A DNA stretch of 64,000 nt from Sphagnum compactum (lineage: Eukaryota; Bryophyta; Sphagnopsida; Sphagnales): assembly GCA_965153455.1 (NCBI GenBank), contig OZ234500.1:4154001-4218000 (forward strand), given 5' to 3'. A program made the translations under genes and the position numbers. Positions 61,590 through 64,000 of the stretch are shown here, one piece after another; within the stretch, counting starts at the first letter, position 1; each line of letters starts with the position of its first letter. The notes under the pieces are model-generated. The model was given only the letters and a program-made list of their open reading frames with translations, searched no databases and was not told the origin of the DNA.

Positions 61590-62320
61590 CAAATGGAACT
61601 TTTAGCTTTCCTCATTGTGCTCTCTAACCTACTTCTAACTTTTCAAAGAAAGTCATACCATATCATTTGGAGTTGGAAAAGCACCTTAAAAAAGTATCCC
61701 CAAAAGTTTTTAGAGGGTTGGAGATGAATTTAACTATGAAAATAAACTCCATTGACCCAAAAATAAAATAAAATTCAGCACATGTCAATATTGAGGGTTG
61801 GGAAAAAAGAAACAATTACTTGCATAAAAACATTAATGTATTTTCAAGTACTTGAAATCTAAATTTCAAATTCTCGAAATTTAAAGGTCCAATTCAAGTA
61901 CTTGCCAATACATAGGAAAAACATAATTATATCAATTTAGCTTTTGAAACCAGTGACAACAATAGTTAAAAAATAATATACTAAAAAAATTCACATGATC
62001 TCCATATAATCATTTACTTGTCATTACTTCTTTTCAAAGACCCCAATATTTCATTACGATATTTATTTTTTGTGTATACTTTACCATGTTTTCACCCCTC
62101 AAATAATGATCATAGTTTATTCAACGTGCCTTCATTTCCTTTAAGGTTTGTCTAATAACATTTCATCAACCCATGGATAATAGATGGATTCAAATTTATC
62201 AAAAGGTCAATTGATTGAAATATTCTCCGTATCAAGGTTTTGAATTGCACAACAATATTGTGTGCAATTATTACCAAATGACACATTCAAACCTTTGAGT
62301 GTGCACGTGTGTTTTTTTAA
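61590..62320 (-). repeat. Inverted copy of the CACTA host repeat, without the insertion
   Basis: Its reverse complement aligns with 8780-9152 followed directly by 12305-12700. It carries GGTAAAGTATACACAAAAAA, ATATTGGGG, an ATGGAGATCATGTGAATTTTTT junction region, AAAGCTAAATTGATATAATTATG, GGCAAGTACTTGAA and CCAAATGATATGG. It therefore shows the related empty site of the 9153-12304 CACTA element. Confidence 0.6.
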
Positions 62321-63589
62321 TAAAATTTTTATGGTGAAATACAACAAAATATAGAAAAAATAGTCGAATTATACTATAAAAACAAAAAAATCAATATATT
62401 TATTGAAAAATGATGAATGTTTCCCCCCCCAAAAAAACACTAGCTCAAACCTTTGGATATCAACTAGAATAATTTCACATGCTTGCCAATTAAAAACAAG
62501 TTATAGTGGTCATTTGAAGGTCAAGGTAATTTATTTCTATCCTTTTCAACCCCAGAAAAAGAAACTTCATTTTGCAAAAGCCCATCAAGAACCTTGACAA
62601 GTTTCACCTATGGAAGCATTATTTAAAGGTTTAAAGCATGGAGCCAAAACATGAAGCTAGCCTTTTAAATTGCATCATTGATGCTAAAAGAATAAGAAAC
62701 CTTAATTAGACAAGGATGTCGCTATTTGATCTTTTAATGTTCCACAACTAGTTAATCATATTTTAAGACTAGATGCAAACTTGCACACTTGATAATACAA
62801 GGGAGTTAGGTTGACAAGCCTTAAAAAGACCATCATGTATTGTACATATATATGTGTGATGAAAGAACCACTTCAAACAACATTTGGAAAGGGAAATAAA
62901 ATATCAACTATTTTTAATTTTTGAAGCTAGTTTACCCCAAGTTTTGCCAAGTGAAATATAAAGATGTCACCGATTACTCTTGTGATTATCATGCAATTTG
63001 GATAAAGTGTTTTGCGTTTCCATTCCAAGGCCAAGTTAGTTCACCCAAGCCCATTGAATCCAAGCAAGGATCCATACTACCACTACCTTTTTCACTTCAT
63101 CCCACCTTTTGCCCCACCAATGTTGAACACCTTAAAAAAAGCTTTAGGAATGCACCTTTGGCTTACCATGCCACGATTCCATTCTCCACATCCAAATCAC
63201 TCGTGTACCAATGGGGTGCAACCGAGCTTTTCCCAATTGCCTCTTGTCATAACACTTGGATTCCCAACTTGCCCAACTTGTGGACTTGGCAATCGCTAAT
63301 CACTATGCCTCCAATTTGAAGAATTAAACAAATATCCAACTTTAAGAATTAAACTTTAAATCTTGTCATTTGGACAAAATAGCAATAAGACATCAAATAT
63401 TAAAAATGATGTCTTGTGTAATGTTGTAAATCAAATAATGTAAATAAATGCACAGTACTATATTGTCATAAAAAGTGAGGAAGTCACAAGTTACAACTTT
63501 AAAAGCATGTGAAGAGTGCGGGCTTGGTAGATGAAAATTGAAAGAAGTGCAGTTTGATTCCTTGGCTCATTCTGTTATAAGTCTCATTG
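62321..63589. other. Spacer with an open frame of unknown meaning
   Basis: A 132-codon plus-strand frame (62921-63319) and an overlapping 95-codon frame are rich in Pro, His and Ser. They match nothing I know, and two overlapping frames of similar length in the same stretch argue against either being real. A C-run (62423-62430) is present. Confidence 0.35.
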
Positions 63590-63885
63590 GCAAACTTTCG
63601 CCAAATTTCAACCTGAAAAATATGATTTCACTTTTGCCTAATTTCAACCTGAAAAATATGATTTTGCCCTATACAAAGGATTTTTCATGGAAAAAAATTT
63701 GGCAGATTTTGAAGGATTTAAATTTTTTTTTTTTTCCCAAATTGTCAAGAACATAGAATGATTTATTTTATTTTTCCTACTATCATATCTAGTATGCAGC
63801 CAAATTTGGCTAAATTATTTTGTGAATGTTCTCCACTTTGGCTACATTACAAAATCCTTAAAAGAACCCTGCTCAAGCTATCTGG
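63590..63885 (+). repeat. Dispersed repeat with palindromic AGCCAAATTTGGCT core
   Basis: Best copy of the family. TTTCGCCAAATTTCAACCTG and an internally duplicated AATTTCAACCTGAAAAATATG block come first. They are followed by TTCATGGAAAAAAAT, the palindrome AGCCAAATTTGGCT near 63798-63811, and CTCCACTTTGGCTACATTAC. It is collinear with 28540-28815. Confidence 0.65.
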
Positions 63886-64000
63886 TGATTTTTGCCTAAT
63901 AAAAAAAATCCTTGATATAATGGTAGCCAACTCACAAGACCCATTTTATAAGAGAAATTAGATTTGGCAACATTTGGCCAATAAAATATTATGCTGGGGA

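Noticed and set aside
62921-63319. 132-codon plus-strand frame
   Set aside because: Overlapped by another long frame on the same strand, no motifs, no splice context.
1-64000. CRISPR arrays, bacterial operons, rRNA or tRNA genes
   Set aside because: None was seen; repeats present are tandem or dispersed eukaryotic types, and no tRNA-like cloverleaf with A and B boxes was recognised by eye.

Overview
The window looks like nuclear DNA of a land plant with a large, repeat-rich genome. Genes have short GT-AG introns, the intergenic DNA is AT-rich, and almost every plant transposon class is present. The species cannot be fixed from the sequence. A gymnosperm or fern is my guess, because the best-preserved retrotransposon resembles chromoviruses I associate with fungi and non-flowering plants; this is inference. 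Coding density is very low: one intact multi-exon gene, one intact intronless gene and one partial first exon. Everything else recognisable is mobile DNA or its remains.

Layout. 1-0.9 kb: first exon of a probable plastid-targeted protein (minus strand), with a tandem duplication in its putative intron. 1.1-8.8 kb: AT-rich intergenic DNA. 8.8-12.7 kb: an older repeat carrying a 3.15-kb CACTA element (TSD TTT), which itself carries a 687-bp Helitron-like insertion. 12.9-14.45 kb: a dead PIF/Harbinger transposase split by a 915-bp solo LTR (TSD ATTTA). 14.6-15.65 kb: 106-bp tandem repeats built from CCCTAAT-like motifs. 16.49-22.25 kb: a complete Ty3/gypsy chromovirus (minus strand; 267-bp LTRs differing at one base; TSD GTAGT) whose pol frame has three nonsense codons. 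23.09-24.0 kb: an older solo LTR of the same family as the first. 24.0-25.9 kb: a dead hAT-like gene. 25.9-33.0 kb: nothing recognisable apart from short repeats.

33.3-36.7 kb: a nine-exon MATE (DTX-type) transporter gene on the plus strand, predicted at 559 aa. 40.2-41.4 kb: an intronless 412-aa ankyrin-repeat, integrin-linked-kinase-like protein kinase on the minus strand, perhaps a retrogene. The two genes converge on each other, and the 3.4 kb between them is somewhat richer in GC but holds no gene I can name.

44.0-47.4 kb: a badly decayed gypsy gag-protease (minus) interrupted by a degraded relative of the CACTA element. 48.65-53.1 kb: a decaying multi-exon locus (plus) with coiled-coil segments, a RING-H2-like domain lacking one zinc ligand, and a proline-rich exon; I do not recognise the family. 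55.7-57.3 kb: a pseudogene (minus) of a widespread uncharacterised protein family with D...SDG..HGKG..DG spacing like a DDE transposase. 61.6-62.3 kb: an inverted second copy of the repeat that hosts the 9-kb CACTA element, lacking that insertion.

How the parts fit: the MATE transporter (vacuolar or plasma-membrane efflux of small organic compounds in known relatives) and the kinase (RAF-like/ILK subfamily) have no evident shared pathway. The transposon layers give a relative chronology: host repeat, then CACTA, then Helitron; Harbinger, then solo LTR; old gypsy, then degraded CACTA; with the 5.8-kb chromovirus the youngest large insertion.
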